Notes: generated from the letters alone by a model not told the origin. Counted from the first letter of the stretch, positions 44,582 to 54,492 are shown. The stretch: DNA of 64,000 nt from Luethyella okanaganae (GCF_042660285.1 NZ_JBHSTP010000002.1:248001-312000); one strand, 5' to 3'. Made by a program: numbers and translations.

Positions 44582-44962
44582 TCAGACTCCGGAACCGCCC
44601 CCAGCCACGTCTTCTGTGGGGTTCACGGCAGCGGCGGCCTCGCCCGAGTCACCCCTGAGGTCGGCCGCGACGCCTTTGGCTTTGTCGACGGCACCGCTCG
44701 CGAAGCCCTGCACATCGTCGACGACCTCGCCGGTGACGTGCTTGACATTCTCGACAGCGTCGCTCGCGACGTCCTGCGTCTTGTCGGTGACATCGGCCGC
44801 GGCATCCTTGGTCCTGTCCACCGCGTCGCCTGCGACATCCTGCGTCTTGTCGGCGGCATCACCGACGAAGTCCTTGACATTCTCGACGGTGTCTTCGGTG
44901 AAGTCCTTCGCCTTCTCGAATCCTTCGGAGATGTTCGCCTTCGCGTCGTCCAGAAATCCCAT
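44582..44962 (-). CDS. LEA-like repeat protein (amphipathic 11-mer repeats)
   Basis: The 126-residue protein begins MGFLDDAKANISEGFEKAKD and consists of near-periodic Ala/Asp/Lys/Val units (DKTQDVAGDAVDRTKDAAADVT DKTQDVASDAV), with three units in which DxTQDVA or DRTKDAA recur. This resembles group 3 late-embryogenesis-abundant proteins and bacterial stress proteins: charged, disordered or helical on drying, with no cysteine and no hydrophobic core. It is presumably cytoplasmic. Function in desiccation or osmotic stress is an inference. Confidence 0.75.
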   Translation of the reverse strand: MGFLDDAKANISEGFEKAKDFTEDTVENVKDFVGDAADKTQDVAGDAVDRTKDAAADVTDKTQDVASDAVENVKHVTGEVVDDVQGFASGAVDKAKGVAADLRGDSGEAAAAVNPTEDVAGGGSGV

Positions 44963-45287
44963 GTGCTTCCCCTTCTCGCCGGGAGCGATCCACCCCCCAA
45001 AACCAAACTACCCGGCGATGGGTCCCGCGCCTAGGCCCAGCCTCATCGGTCTCACGGTGGAGTCGGTCTTCACGGTCGAGATCGCAGCCTGGCCGGGACG
45101 ATGGAGAGGTGCGCCACGCCGCTACGCGGAGGTCCTCTACGAGTCAAGGCGCGTTGTTGACGGTGTGTCCCATGCGGTTGGCCTGGGCTTAGGTGTGCCG
45201 GGCGCCACACCGACCACGCCTCGCCGATCGCGGCATCGTCCACCGTGTGGAGGTCGCATGGTCATCCCGCAAACACACGTGATGTGG
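44963..45287. other. Intergenic region without recognised genes
   Basis: These 325 bases separate the LEA-like gene from the end of the D-lactate dehydrogenase gene. The left part should hold the LEA-gene promoter. No hairpin with a clear stem, no tRNA and no repeated end was seen, although this is where the catabolic region begins. Confidence 0.4.
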
Positions 45288-48155
45288 CTACCGGATCTGG
45301 CCTTTTCTGGCGGCTCCCAGTCCCGTTTCGGAGCGCCTGGTTGCTCGCTCCAATAGCTCGATGACATGGCTGTACTCTTCTCCAGTCGCCCGAGTCATGC
45401 CAAGCTCACACGTTCGGTTGCACGAAGCATGCGCGTCGGCACCAACGGCGCGGACCTCAGCCGCCTCTGCTTGAGTGGCGGATTCCGTGAGCTCCGGATG
45501 CAGCATGCCTCGGTCCCCGGCGAAAGCACAGCATCCCCATGACTGGGGCACGATGACGTTGCGTGCGACTGCCATCCCGATCGCACGAAGCTGCGGATCG
45601 AGACCCATCTGCGCAGACGAACACGTCGGGTGCAGCACGAGCGAGTCTACGATCGGTACAGCGCTGACTCGCGGCAGGATCTCGCGGACGGTGAAAGCAA
45701 CGGCATCTTCAACCTGGATCCCTTGCCCCTTCAGGAGGTTTACGAATCCTTCCGTGCAGCTGGAAGCGTCAACGATGACCGGGAGCGCACCGTCACCGGT
45801 CGCCATCCGAACCGCAGCCACGGTGCGGCGTTGGTTTATGGCGTAGCCGTCCACAAAGCCCTTCGATGACCAGGGCGTTCCGCAGCACATCGACTCCACG
45901 CCCTCCGGGACGGCAAGGGCAATACCCGCCCGCTCGAGCAGGCGCGTGAACGCACTCGACACTCCGAGGCCGTCTCCGGCGGGACCAAACATGCTGTTGA
46001 CACATGCGGGGACGTATGCGGCCATTGGTTCCGTGTCGGGCGCGCCGACCCGTGGGCGCATGCGGCGGCGCGCAAGTCCCCCACGCGGAAGCTCGGCGGA
46101 GTACTCGGGCACCGCATCGGCACCGAGAACGGCTCGACCCACCGAGGTCGCTACACGGATAATCGGCGCGGGCACATGCTTCACAGCGGTGAGAGCGGCG
46201 GATCCGATACGCGTCGCTGCGCCCCATTCAGAAGCGGCCGCCTGCCACACTCGTTTAGCGACCGGGCTTGCGTCCTCGCGGCGGAGGCGTTTGACGAGAG
46301 TCCCGGTATTGATGAGCACGGGGCACGCTGTCTGGCACATCCCGTCGACGGCGCACGTCTCTACGCCGTCATACTGGTACTGGCGATCCAGCTCGTCAGC
46401 GAGCTCGTGATCGCCGCGCTCACGAGCCGCTTTCTCGGCACGCCGCACGACGATGCGCTGACGCGGCGTCAGCGTGAGGTTGCGACTCGGGCATGCCGGC
46501 TCGCAGTAGCCGCATTCGACACAGCGGTCTGCTTCTTCTTCTATCGGAAGGGGGAGTTTGATGTGAGTGACATGCGCTCTCATGTCCTCGTCAATGATGA
46601 CGCCAGGGTTCATGATGCCGACGGGGTCGCACAGACTCTTTAGCTCCCGCATCACGGCGTAGAGTTCGTCTCCGTACTGCCGGCGCACATAGGGTGCCAT
46701 CGCGCGCCCCGTGCCGTGCTCGGCCTTGAGATTGCCTCCGGCGGCGAGCACGGCTTCAACCATCTCTTCGGTGAACGACAGATACCGGCGCAGCGCCTCG
46801 TCGCCCTCGAAACGATCGGTCAGCATGAAGTGGATATTGCCGTCTTTCGCGTGACCGAAGATGACGCTGTCCGCGTAGGAGTATCGCGCAAAGAGGTCCT
46901 GCAACGACCTACACGTCGCCGCGAGTGCGGGCACGGGCACGACAACATCCTCGAGGAGGGCGGTTGTGCCCGACGGTCGTGCTCCTGCGACAGAGGCGTA
47001 CAGTCCCTTACGGAACGCCCAGGCACGGCTGCGACTGGCGGCGTCCTCGCGGAACTGAGCAAGTCCACGGAGCGGCTGTGCGGCCAGAACATGTTCGCCG
47101 GCGGCGGCGAGCGCCGCGAGCTCGGCAGCATCGTCGCTACGGTACTCGACAAGAAGCGCCGCGTGCTGCTCGACTCTAAAGCCAATGATGTCGTCCGGCG
47201 CACCGGCAAGCCCCTGCCCGACGCGCAAAGAGGCCGCGTCCATCAGCTCAAGCGTCGCCGCGCTGGAAGCGACAAGGTCGGGCAGCGCTGTGGTCGCCGA
47301 TTCGATCGTCGGGAACACGGCGATGGATGTCGAGACGAGCGAATGCACCTTGACGGTGCGGAATGTCGCTTCGGCAACGAACGCGAGCGTGCCTTCCGAT
47401 CCAATGATGAGGTGTGCGAGCAGGTCGACCGGACGCTCAAAATCGAGGAAGGCATTGATGCCGTAACCCATCGTGTTCTTCAGGGCGAATTGGCTCCGGA
47501 TACGGGCGACCGAAGCAGGGTCGGCTAGCACACGCCGACGAAGCCTCTCGAGTCCGTTCACGAGCTCAGGCTCCGCCCGCCGCAGCGCCGCATCTGCGTC
47601 CTGCGCTGCAGTGTCGACGGTCGTCCCCGACGGGAGGACGAAGATCATTGATTCAAGCGTTCGATAGGTGTTCTCTTCGATGCCGCACGCCATGCCACTG
47701 GAGTTGTTCGCGACGACACCGCCAACCGTGCAGGCCACCTCGCTCGCCGGGTCGGGGCCGAGGCGATAGCCATAGGGTGCGAGTCGCGCGTTTACCTGCC
47801 GCACGGTCGCCCCGGGCTGAGCCTGCACCAGACGACCGCCGTCAAGCACCTCAATTGCCCCGAAACGCTGGCGCACGTCGATCAGCACGCCGTCACCGCT
47901 GGACTGCCCCGACAGACTTGTGCCCCCTGACCGGAACGTTATCCCCGAGCCGGTGAGAGAGGCTGCCGCCAAAATGCGGGCGATCTCGGCGGAATCAGCC
48001 GCAACGATGACGGCGTTGGGCGTCAACAGGTAGTGCGAAGCGTCGCTCGCGTAGGCAGCAAGGTCAATCGCGCGGGTCTTGATGCGGTCGCTCTCAGCGA
48101 CAGCTGCGGCCAGCGCTGCGGGAAGCGGGGTGGATGCGGTGGTTGCGTGTGCCAT
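45288..48155 (-). CDS. FAD- and Fe-S-binding D-lactate dehydrogenase-type oxidoreductase
   Basis: The 955-residue protein combines three parts. A FAD-binding (PCMH) domain has FRSGGTSLSGQS and CTVGGVVANNSSGMACG; a FAD-oxidase C domain has GHAKDGNIHFM; a C-terminal GlpC-like part has two 4Fe-4S motifs (CVECGYCEPACP at about 543, CAVDGMCQTACP at about 601) and two CCG-type cysteine blocks (MCCGTPW about 755; CCAFAGDRG about 872). This is the D-lactate/2-hydroxyacid dehydrogenase layout that feeds the quinone pool. The gene diverges from the peptide-transporter operon. MurQ in this region releases D-lactate, giving a ready substrate. Glycolate or D-2-hydroxyglutarate are other possibilities. Confidence 0.88.
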   Translation of the reverse strand: MAHATTASTPLPAALAAAVAESDRIKTRAIDLAAYASDASHYLLTPNAVIVAADSAEIARILAAASLTGSGITFRSGGTSLSGQSSGDGVLIDVRQRFGAIEVLDGGRLVQAQPGATVRQVNARLAPYGYRLGPDPASEVACTVGGVVANNSSGMACGIEENTYRTLESMIFVLPSGTTVDTAAQDADAALRRAEPELVNGLERLRRRVLADPASVARIRSQFALKNTMGYGINAFLDFERPVDLLAHLIIGSEGTLAFVAEATFRTVKVHSLVSTSIAVFPTIESATTALPDLVASSAATLELMDAASLRVGQGLAGAPDDIIGFRVEQHAALLVEYRSDDAAELAALAAAGEHVLAAQPLRGLAQFREDAASRSRAWAFRKGLYASVAGARPSGTTALLEDVVVPVPALAATCRSLQDLFARYSYADSVIFGHAKDGNIHFMLTDRFEGDEALRRYLSFTEEMVEAVLAAGGNLKAEHGTGRAMAPYVRRQYGDELYAVMRELKSLCDPVGIMNPGVIIDEDMRAHVTHIKLPLPIEEEADRCVECGYCEPACPSRNLTLTPRQRIVVRRAEKAARERGDHELADELDRQYQYDGVETCAVDGMCQTACPVLINTGTLVKRLRREDASPVAKRVWQAAASEWGAATRIGSAALTAVKHVPAPIIRVATSVGRAVLGADAVPEYSAELPRGGLARRRMRPRVGAPDTEPMAAYVPACVNSMFGPAGDGLGVSSAFTRLLERAGIALAVPEGVESMCCGTPWSSKGFVDGYAINQRRTVAAVRMATGDGALPVIVDASSCTEGFVNLLKGQGIQVEDAVAFTVREILPRVSAVPIVDSLVLHPTCSSAQMGLDPQLRAIGMAVARNVIVPQSWGCCAFAGDRGMLHPELTESATQAEAAEVRAVGADAHASCNRTCELGMTRATGEEYSHVIELLERATRRSETGLGAARKGQIR

Positions 48156-48541
48156 GCGGTAGCTAGATTTTCCATTCTGTGCGTGGGTGAGCTGTGAACG
48201 TCTCTTAGGCGTACGGACAGCTTGTCTTGCCGATCATCGCTTCCGTTGTGCCGCTCTTCACCGCGTCGGGATTCTGATTGGTGCGCGAGACACTCCGCGC
48301 GCAGAGCCTTTTTGAACGCTGGCAACGATGATCTCCTCGTATGTGGCGCAGCAGCCGGTTCGTCGTAGCGGCGGCCTTGGGCGTATTCCACCTCGATCCG
48401 CGTTTGACGGCGACCGCCTCCCGCGGCCGGTGAATGCAACCATCATGTAACTTATTTCCGTCGATATTGATAATTGGGTGAATTATTTGGATACTAGCTT
48501 GACGTGCTGACCCCCCAAGCGCCATACCTGATGAGGATTCA
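48156..48541. promoter_or_regulatory. Divergent control region between D-lactate dehydrogenase and the peptide importer
   Basis: These 386 bases carry no gene and become AT-rich toward 48540. A stretch CATGTAACTTATTT (48444-48457) resembles CATGTAATTAATTA at 58399-58412, in the murQ-murR intergenic region, and may be a shared half-site. The resemblance is partial. Confidence 0.35.
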
Positions 48542-50116
48542 ATGAAGAAGTCACCGCAATATCTGATCGGAATGACAACGACGGCTCTGTTCGCCTTGAT
48601 CTTGTCAGGTTGTGTGCCGAGCTCTGATCCGAGCCCTGGCGATTCGACACTCGTGGTCGACACAAGCTTCCAACTCGTCACCGCTGATCCTGCCCGCCTC
48701 ATCGAGCCGACGGCGATCATGATCAGTGAAGCGGTCTACGAGACGCTCCTCACCCTCGATAGTGAGGATGCGACTACCCCCGTGGGGCTCCTTGCCGAAT
48801 CGTATGAGGTCAGTTCCGATGGGCTGAGCTACACCTTCACTCTTCGTGACGGTGTCACCTTCGCTGACGGGACACCGTTGACGGCCGCCGACGTTCTGTT
48901 CTCGTTCGAACGGGTTCAGAACATCCAGGGCAGCCCGTCGTTCCTGGTGGAGGGAATGAGCTTTGCCGCCCCCGATGCCCGAACATTCGTGATCAACCTC
49001 ACCGCCCCCAACCCTGCTGTGCCCGCCATCGTCACCAGTCCGTCACTCGGCGTGCTCAACTCGGCTGTTGTCCAATCGAACGGCGGCCAGTCAGGGCCCG
49101 GCGCAGACCAGTCGGACACCGCCGAGGCAAGCCTCAACGCTGACTCGCAGGGAAGCGGCCCGTACGCCATCACCTCGTTCAGCACGGTTGACACCGTCAC
49201 GTTGACGCGAAATGACGACTATTGGGGCGAAGAACCCGCATTCAGTCAGATCGTGATCCGCAACGTTGACGCAACCGTGCAGAAGCTGAACATCTCAGCC
49301 GGCGAATCCGATCTCGCGCTTGACCTCTCTTCGGACCAAATAGCGGGCGATACGGGCCTCAACGTTGTCACCGGGGCATCGCCAAACTTGATCTTCCTCT
49401 TCAGTAACGACAACCCGGCAATTTCGCCCATCAGCTCGTCGCCTGACTTCCAGGAGGCGGTCCGCTACGGTCTCGACTATGAGGCTCTGACGGCTCTTGC
49501 CGGGAAAGGAGCGATCCAAGCTGCAGGCGTCGTTCCCTCAATGTTCGCGGGAGCACTCGCCTCAGACCTGGCACCAGAACGAGACGTGGCCCGCGCTAAA
49601 GAGGCTTTGGGCCGCATGAGCGCAGATCCGACCGCGACCCTCCACTATGCCAGCGACGTCGTCATCAACGGTGTCTCATTCAACGACATGGCGATCTCGA
49701 TCCAGTCCAGCCTCGCTGAGGTGGGGATCACGATCAAACTTGACGGTCAGCCCCTGTCAGTGGCTCGGGAGTCATATATCGCCGGGCGGGACGAGATGGG
49801 CATGTGGGCGTGGACGCCAGATTTCCCGGACGCCGGCAACTACCAGATCTTCTTCCCTGGCAACCTCATCGCCACGCGAGCAGGTTGGCCAGCCACGGCG
49901 TCGCCCCTCATTGCGGATCTGGCCAGCCGCGCCGCGGTTGACACCGACCCCACCACACGCCAGGACCTCTACCAGCGGGCGCAGGAGCCCATGCTCAAGC
50001 GCAGTCCCTTCGTCCCCTTGATCCAGCCGTCTCAGGTTCTCGTCGCCAATCCGGATCTTCGCGGCGTGACCGCCAATCCGGTCTGGCTCGTTGATCTGAA
50101 GTCACTGCACTTCTGA
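48542..50116 (+). CDS. Peptide-binding lipoprotein (family 5 solute-binding protein)
   Basis: The 524-residue protein has a lipoprotein signal (MTTTALFALILSGC). Its family 5 pattern includes VYETLLTLDSED, LAESYEVSSDGLSYTFTLRDGVTFADGTPLTAADVLFSFERV and YAITSFSTVDTVTLTRNDDYWG. It captures oligopeptides or related cationic ligands and begins a five-gene operon. Murein peptide is a plausible ligand given murQ and an LD-carboxypeptidase nearby, by analogy with MppA/Opp. Nickel or other peptides cannot be ruled out. Confidence 0.9.
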   Translation: MKKSPQYLIGMTTTALFALILSGCVPSSDPSPGDSTLVVDTSFQLVTADPARLIEPTAIMISEAVYETLLTLDSEDATTPVGLLAESYEVSSDGLSYTFTLRDGVTFADGTPLTAADVLFSFERVQNIQGSPSFLVEGMSFAAPDARTFVINLTAPNPAVPAIVTSPSLGVLNSAVVQSNGGQSGPGADQSDTAEASLNADSQGSGPYAITSFSTVDTVTLTRNDDYWGEEPAFSQIVIRNVDATVQKLNISAGESDLALDLSSDQIAGDTGLNVVTGASPNLIFLFSNDNPAISPISSSPDFQEAVRYGLDYEALTALAGKGAIQAAGVVPSMFAGALASDLAPERDVARAKEALGRMSADPTATLHYASDVVINGVSFNDMAISIQSSLAEVGITIKLDGQPLSVARESYIAGRDEMGMWAWTPDFPDAGNYQIFFPGNLIATRAGWPATASPLIADLASRAAVDTDPTTRQDLYQRAQEPMLKRSPFVPLIQPSQVLVANPDLRGVTANPVWLVDLKSLHF

Positions 50117-50132
50117 GAGCGGTAGTTCGCGC

Positions 50133-51179
50133 ATGGCAGAGACGACGAGGGTTTCAACAACCAGCATCTGGAGGTTCACAGCGAAGCGACTTACTCAAGG
50201 TACGCTCCTGGCGGTCGGTGTGACCCTCGTCGTCTTCCTGCTCACAAGTGTGGTGCCTTCGAACCCGGCGATTGCGAACCTCGGCGAACGCGCCGCCAGC
50301 GACTCCGAAGCCGTCGCTGCATACAACGCTAAACACGGCCTCGATCAACCCCTGCCAGTCCAGTACTTCACCTACGTCGCGGGACTCCTGAGGGGAGATC
50401 TTGGCACGTCGCAACGGACCAACCGGCCCGTCATCGAAGATCTCAAGGAGTTCTTCCCCACAACCATCGAGCTGGCGTGCGCATCCGTCATAATCGCACT
50501 CATCTTCGGAGTCTCCCTCGGGCTGATTGCCGCCCTACGGAAAGGTGGCTGGGTCGATCGGGCCGTAAGACTTGCCAGCATGGCCGGGATCTCAGTCCCC
50601 TCTTTCGGGCTGGCGGTTCTGGTTCTCTACCTGTTCTACTTCGTGCTCAGAATTGCGCCGGGTCCAGGCCAGCTCGATCCGGGGATAACCGCCCCCCCGC
50701 GCATTACAGGATTCCTCATCATCGACTCGGTCATCGCCGGAGACTGGGCTGCCTTCGGGTCCACCGCATCGCACTTGGTACTCCCAGCGGTCGTACTCGC
50801 CATCCCAACTTTCGGCCTTATCGTCCGTCTGACGCGAACAGCAGTGCTCGAAGTCCTGTCCGAGGACTATGTCCTTGCTGCTCGAGCAAAGGGGCTGCCT
50901 ACGCGTTACATCGCACTGCGACACGTGCTGCGCAGCGCGGTTCCGTCCATCATCACAGCAGGAAGTCTCGCGTTCGGCAGCCTCTTGTCAGGGGCAGTAC
51001 TCGTCGAAATCGTGTTCTCATGGCCCGGAGTAGGGCGATATGCCTACACCAGCTCCGTCAGCCTCGATCTACCAGCGATCATGGGAGTCACTCTGCTGAT
51101 AGCGCTCGTTTACATCACCGTCAACCTCATCGCCGACCTTCTCATCGTGCTCTTCGATCGCAGAGCAGGCGTTTCATGA
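50133..51179 (+). CDS. Oligopeptide ABC transporter permease, DppB/OppB type
   Basis: The 348-residue protein has six helices, the N-terminal pattern KRLTQGTLLAVGVTLVVFLLTSVVPSNPA and the EAA loop VLSEDYVLAARAKGLPTRYIALRHVLRSAVP. It follows the binding-protein gene by 16 bases and overlaps the next permease (ATGA). It forms the membrane channel with DppC. Confidence 0.92.
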   Translation: MAETTRVSTTSIWRFTAKRLTQGTLLAVGVTLVVFLLTSVVPSNPAIANLGERAASDSEAVAAYNAKHGLDQPLPVQYFTYVAGLLRGDLGTSQRTNRPVIEDLKEFFPTTIELACASVIIALIFGVSLGLIAALRKGGWVDRAVRLASMAGISVPSFGLAVLVLYLFYFVLRIAPGPGQLDPGITAPPRITGFLIIDSVIAGDWAAFGSTASHLVLPAVVLAIPTFGLIVRLTRTAVLEVLSEDYVLAARAKGLPTRYIALRHVLRSAVPSIITAGSLAFGSLLSGAVLVEIVFSWPGVGRYAYTSSVSLDLPAIMGVTLLIALVYITVNLIADLLIVLFDRRAGVS

Positions 51180-52039
51180 GCCGGTGGAGGCGCGTGCTAG
51201 TTGCGCCACAAGCACAACTCAGTCGCGTAAATCCGAATGTCTTGGTCAGCGTGACCATTCTCGGGGTTGCTCTGACAGCGATGCTCATCCCGAACCTCAT
51301 CGCCACCTTCGACCCGCTAGCAGCCAGCGGACCGCGCTTGCGACCCCCGTCTTCAGAGTTCTTGATGGGAACGGACCAGCTCGGCAGAGACGTATTCTCC
51401 CGACTGGTTTACGCCGCGCGTGCGACCGTTCCGCTCGCGCTCTCAGTTGTCGTTGCATCCATGCTGGTGGGCGGGATCATCGGTGTCGTCGCCGGCTATT
51501 TCGGTGGCGTTGTCGATGCCATGCTGATGCGGATAGCCGACATGGTGTTCGCCTTCCCGGCGATCATCCTGGCGATGGCGGTTACCGCGGCGTTAGGAGC
51601 AGGAGTAACCAACGCCGTCATCGCGCTCGTGATCGTATCTTGGCCTGCGTACGCCCGGTTGGGACGCTCGCTCGTCATGTCCGCTCGCAACTCGGATTAC
51701 GTGAAAGCTAGCCGCCTCCTCGGGCGAAGCAATCTCACGATCATCCGCACCGATCTGATACCACTAGTCGCAAGTCAGCTAGTCGTTTTCGCCGCCATCG
51801 AAGTGGCAACCGCCATCCTTCTCCTCGCCGGCCTGTCTTTCCTCGGACTTGGAGTGCAGCCACCCACCCCCGAATGGGGCTCGATGGTGGCTGACGGGTT
51901 TGCGAACTTCGATTCGTGGTGGATCGCGCTCTTCCCCGGGCTGGCGATCTTCCTCACAGTAGTGGCGTGGAACCTCTTAGGCGACGAGGTACGGGGACAC
52001 ATCGACCGTCGTGATAGCCAGATCGGAATCAATCCATGA
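51176..52039 (+). CDS. Oligopeptide ABC transporter permease, DppC/OppC type
   Basis: The 287-residue protein begins MSRWRRVLVAPQAQLSRVNP and contains PSSEFLMGTDQLGRDVFSRLVYAAR (the C-type signature before the first core helix) and the EAA loop RNSDYVKASRLLGRSNLTIIRTDLIP. Overlaps on both sides indicate coupled translation. Confidence 0.92.
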   Translation: MSRWRRVLVAPQAQLSRVNPNVLVSVTILGVALTAMLIPNLIATFDPLAASGPRLRPPSSEFLMGTDQLGRDVFSRLVYAARATVPLALSVVVASMLVGGIIGVVAGYFGGVVDAMLMRIADMVFAFPAIILAMAVTAALGAGVTNAVIALVIVSWPAYARLGRSLVMSARNSDYVKASRLLGRSNLTIIRTDLIPLVASQLVVFAAIEVATAILLLAGLSFLGLGVQPPTPEWGSMVADGFANFDSWWIALFPGLAIFLTVVAWNLLGDEVRGHIDRRDSQIGINP

Positions 52040-52815
52040 CAGCCGTGCTTGCGGTGGAGAATCTAGGCCTACGGTTCGGAACGTCGCTTCCGGTCATCAG
52101 AGGCGTCTCATTCGCGATCGAGAAAGGCGAAGTGCTCGGCATCGTCGGAGAGAGCGGAAGTGGAAAAACACTGACCGCACGCTGCATTCTCGGCCTGCAA
52201 CCGCCGTCCGCGACCGTGAGTGGATCGATTCGACTACACGGAACCGAACTCGTCGGATCCTCCGAAAAGTCCCACCGCCTCGCACGAGCGCACGACATCG
52301 GCTACGTGGCGCAGGATGCGCGCGCAAGTCTGCATCCGCTGCTGACAGTGCAGACACTCATCACTGAGCATCAACGGATCAATCTGGGAATCGGCATGAA
52401 ACCGGCCACTCAACGCGCCATCGAGCTGCTCGACCTGATGCGGATCCCGGACCCTGTCGGAGCGCTGCACAAACGTCCCGGGGAGTTCTCCGGCGGGATG
52501 CGCCAACGCATCATGATTGCGGTTGCTCTCGCTTGCGACCCGAGCCTGTTGATCGCCGACGAGCCGACCACCGCCCTCGATGCGACGGTGCAGGCAACCG
52601 TGATCGGCCTGTTCGACCGCATACGACGTCAACTTGGGATTGGGGTCGCATTGATTTCGCACGATCTCGGGGTTATCAGCGCACTATCCGACAAGGTGAT
52701 CGTTATGGCTCAAGGGGTGGTCGTCGAGCACGGAAGTCGCCGTCAGGTGCTCAGCACTCCGACGCATCCCTACACTCGAAGCCTTCTTGAAGCGGTGTCT
52801 AGGGGCAGGTTATGA
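52036..52815 (+). CDS. Oligopeptide ABC transporter ATPase, DppD/OppD type
   Basis: The 259-residue protein has Walker A GESGSGKT, the Q-loop near VAQDARASLHP, signature FSGGMRQRIMIAVAL and Walker B LLIADEPTTALD. It ends soon after the H-loop region, without the usual OppD C-terminal cysteine-rich extension. It overlaps the next ATPase gene by 4 bp. Confidence 0.92.
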   Translation: MTAVLAVENLGLRFGTSLPVIRGVSFAIEKGEVLGIVGESGSGKTLTARCILGLQPPSATVSGSIRLHGTELVGSSEKSHRLARAHDIGYVAQDARASLHPLLTVQTLITEHQRINLGIGMKPATQRAIELLDLMRIPDPVGALHKRPGEFSGGMRQRIMIAVALACDPSLLIADEPTTALDATVQATVIGLFDRIRRQLGIGVALISHDLGVISALSDKVIVMAQGVVVEHGSRRQVLSTPTHPYTRSLLEAVSRGRL

Positions 52816-53777
52816 CTGACGTGCTTGAGGTTCAAGATGTAGTAGTCGAGTATCGGGTCGGAGAACAGCGAGTACGCGCAGTCGACGGGGTCACGATTTC
52901 GGTTCGTTCCGGCGAGATCCTCGGTGTGATAGGAGAATCCGGCTGCGGCAAATCGAGCCTGGCGCGTGCGATCGTCGGTCTGAACGATATTGCCGCCGGG
53001 CAGATCCTATTCTCGGGGCAGAGTGTGGCGTTTGGCCGCGGACAACGGCCTCGTTCGCTCAGACCGCTACAAATGGTGTTCCAAGATCCGAGCGCTTCGC
53101 TCAATTATCGCCGCAGGGTCGGTAGTCAGCTTGCCGATGGGATCAAGGCGAATCGTCCGATGGGCCGAGTCGAGACGTCAGCTGAGGTTCTCCGGCTTCT
53201 GGAGGTGGTTGGCCTGCCTTACTCGTTCGCGGATCGCTACCCTCACCAGCTGAGTGGGGGTCAGCGACAAAGGGTAGCTATCGCTCGTACCCTCGCGAGC
53301 GCGCCAGACTTCATCGTCGCCGACGAGCCCATCAGCGGACTCGATGCTTCTGCGCAGGCAAGCATCGCCGGTCTATTCCGGCGCCTGGCCGATCAGCACG
53401 GGATCGGTATCATCTTCATCTCCCATGACCTCGCCGTGGTGCGGGAGCTCGCAGATCGTATTGCCGTGATGTACCTCGGACAACTCGTTGAGATCGGACA
53501 GAGCGAGCAGGTCGGGTTGGCCCCCGAACACCCATATTCACAAGCCCTCTTAGGAGCTGTTCCCCTTCCGGATGGGAGCGGCGAACTACCGACTGAGCTC
53601 GCGGGTGAGGTGCCGAACCCTGCGAATCCCCCCGGCGGATGTCGATTCCATCCGCGTTGTCCTGTTGTCGAGAGCTTGTGCGCGACGACTCCGATGAAGC
53701 TCACGGCAGCGACCAGCACTGGACATCTGGTGCGTTGCATCCACGTTTCGGAGATATACCCTCGCCGCAGCGCTTGA
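52812..53777 (+). CDS. Oligopeptide ABC transporter ATPase, DppF/OppF type
   Basis: The 321-residue protein has Walker A GESGCGKS, QMVFQDPSASLN, signature LSGGQRQRVAIARTL and Walker B FIVADEPISGLD. The C-terminal oligopeptide-type extension carries GGCRFHPRCPVVESLC. It completes the importer. The stop is followed 31 bases later by a short bidirectional hairpin. Confidence 0.93.
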   Translation: MTDVLEVQDVVVEYRVGEQRVRAVDGVTISVRSGEILGVIGESGCGKSSLARAIVGLNDIAAGQILFSGQSVAFGRGQRPRSLRPLQMVFQDPSASLNYRRRVGSQLADGIKANRPMGRVETSAEVLRLLEVVGLPYSFADRYPHQLSGGQRQRVAIARTLASAPDFIVADEPISGLDASAQASIAGLFRRLADQHGIGIIFISHDLAVVRELADRIAVMYLGQLVEIGQSEQVGLAPEHPYSQALLGAVPLPDGSGELPTELAGEVPNPANPPGGCRFHPRCPVVESLCATTPMKLTAATSTGHLVRCIHVSEIYPRRSA

Positions 53778-53808
53778 GACGCGGATCTTCCCTAGAACCT
53801 CTCGTTAG

Positions 53809-53822
53809 GCCCGTCCTCGGGC
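53809..53822. terminator. Short hairpin between convergent operons
   Basis: GCCCG (53809-53813) pairs with CGGGC (53818-53822) around TCCT. It lies between the stops of the rightward dppF-like and leftward DUF5134 genes. It is only a 5-bp stem with no U-run. Confidence 0.3.
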
Positions 53823-53835
53823 GACAACGACAGGT

Positions 53836-54474
53836 TCAGTGCCACAGCATCGCCATGATCAGCACGATTGTTCCCAGCGATTCGAGGATGCCGATCCCCC
53901 ACATGGTCCCATGGCGCCAGCCAGAACGGCCTCCTGATCTCGGGAGCGCGACGCCGAAGGAAACCACTGCGGCGGCGGCGAAGACGACTTCGGTGATCAC
54001 CAACAGCAGAACCCCCCAAGTGGTTGCGGACTGACTCGCCGTGGCAACGACCAAGGAGTGGTGTGCCACCTGCGGTCCAAGTGGCAGGTCTGAGTGCTCC
54101 ATCGTCATCGATCGAAACGCCATAGCGGACATGGCGGCCATCATCGACATCGAATGGATGTGGTTGGACACCATCAGGGTGCGCTCGGACGCATTCGATC
54201 CTGTAACAGCGCCGGCGACTCGAGTGGCGAACCAAACCGAGGCGGCGATGAAGAATATGAGTTCCGCAACTGCGAGCAACCCGATCGGGGAGAGGATCAC
54301 CATCGCACCGCAGGCTACTCCGGCCGCCGACTTCGAGAACTCATCCAGTCTCGTGTCCCTCGACTCAGCTCGAAAGAGCTGCACGCCAGCCGCCAAGGTC
54401 GAGAAGCCGAAGGTGGCGAGCAGGACCACAGTTACCGACAGCGGCAGCATTGCTCTTGGCCACAGTTCTGACAC
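53836..54474 (-). CDS. Membrane protein, DUF5134-like, Met/His-rich
   Basis: The 212-residue protein has about six helices and a central loop-helix with clustered metal-type residues (NHIHSMSMMAAMSAMAFRSMTMEHSD; then VAHHSLVV). This composition resembles DUF5134 membrane proteins, sometimes linked with copper. Its position as the last gene after murQ, a copper amine oxidase and a kinase (18 bases from the kinase stop) suggests a role in supplying copper to the oxidase; this is inference. GTG 54474 or ATG 54450 starts it. Confidence 0.6.
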   Translation of the reverse strand: MSELWPRAMLPLSVTVVLLATFGFSTLAAGVQLFRAESRDTRLDEFSKSAAGVACGAMVILSPIGLLAVAELIFFIAASVWFATRVAGAVTGSNASERTLMVSNHIHSMSMMAAMSAMAFRSMTMEHSDLPLGPQVAHHSLVVATASQSATTWGVLLLVITEVVFAAAAVVSFGVALPRSGGRSGWRHGTMWGIGILESLGTIVLIMAMLWH

Positions 54475-54492
54475 GCCCAGCAGGATGCGTTG

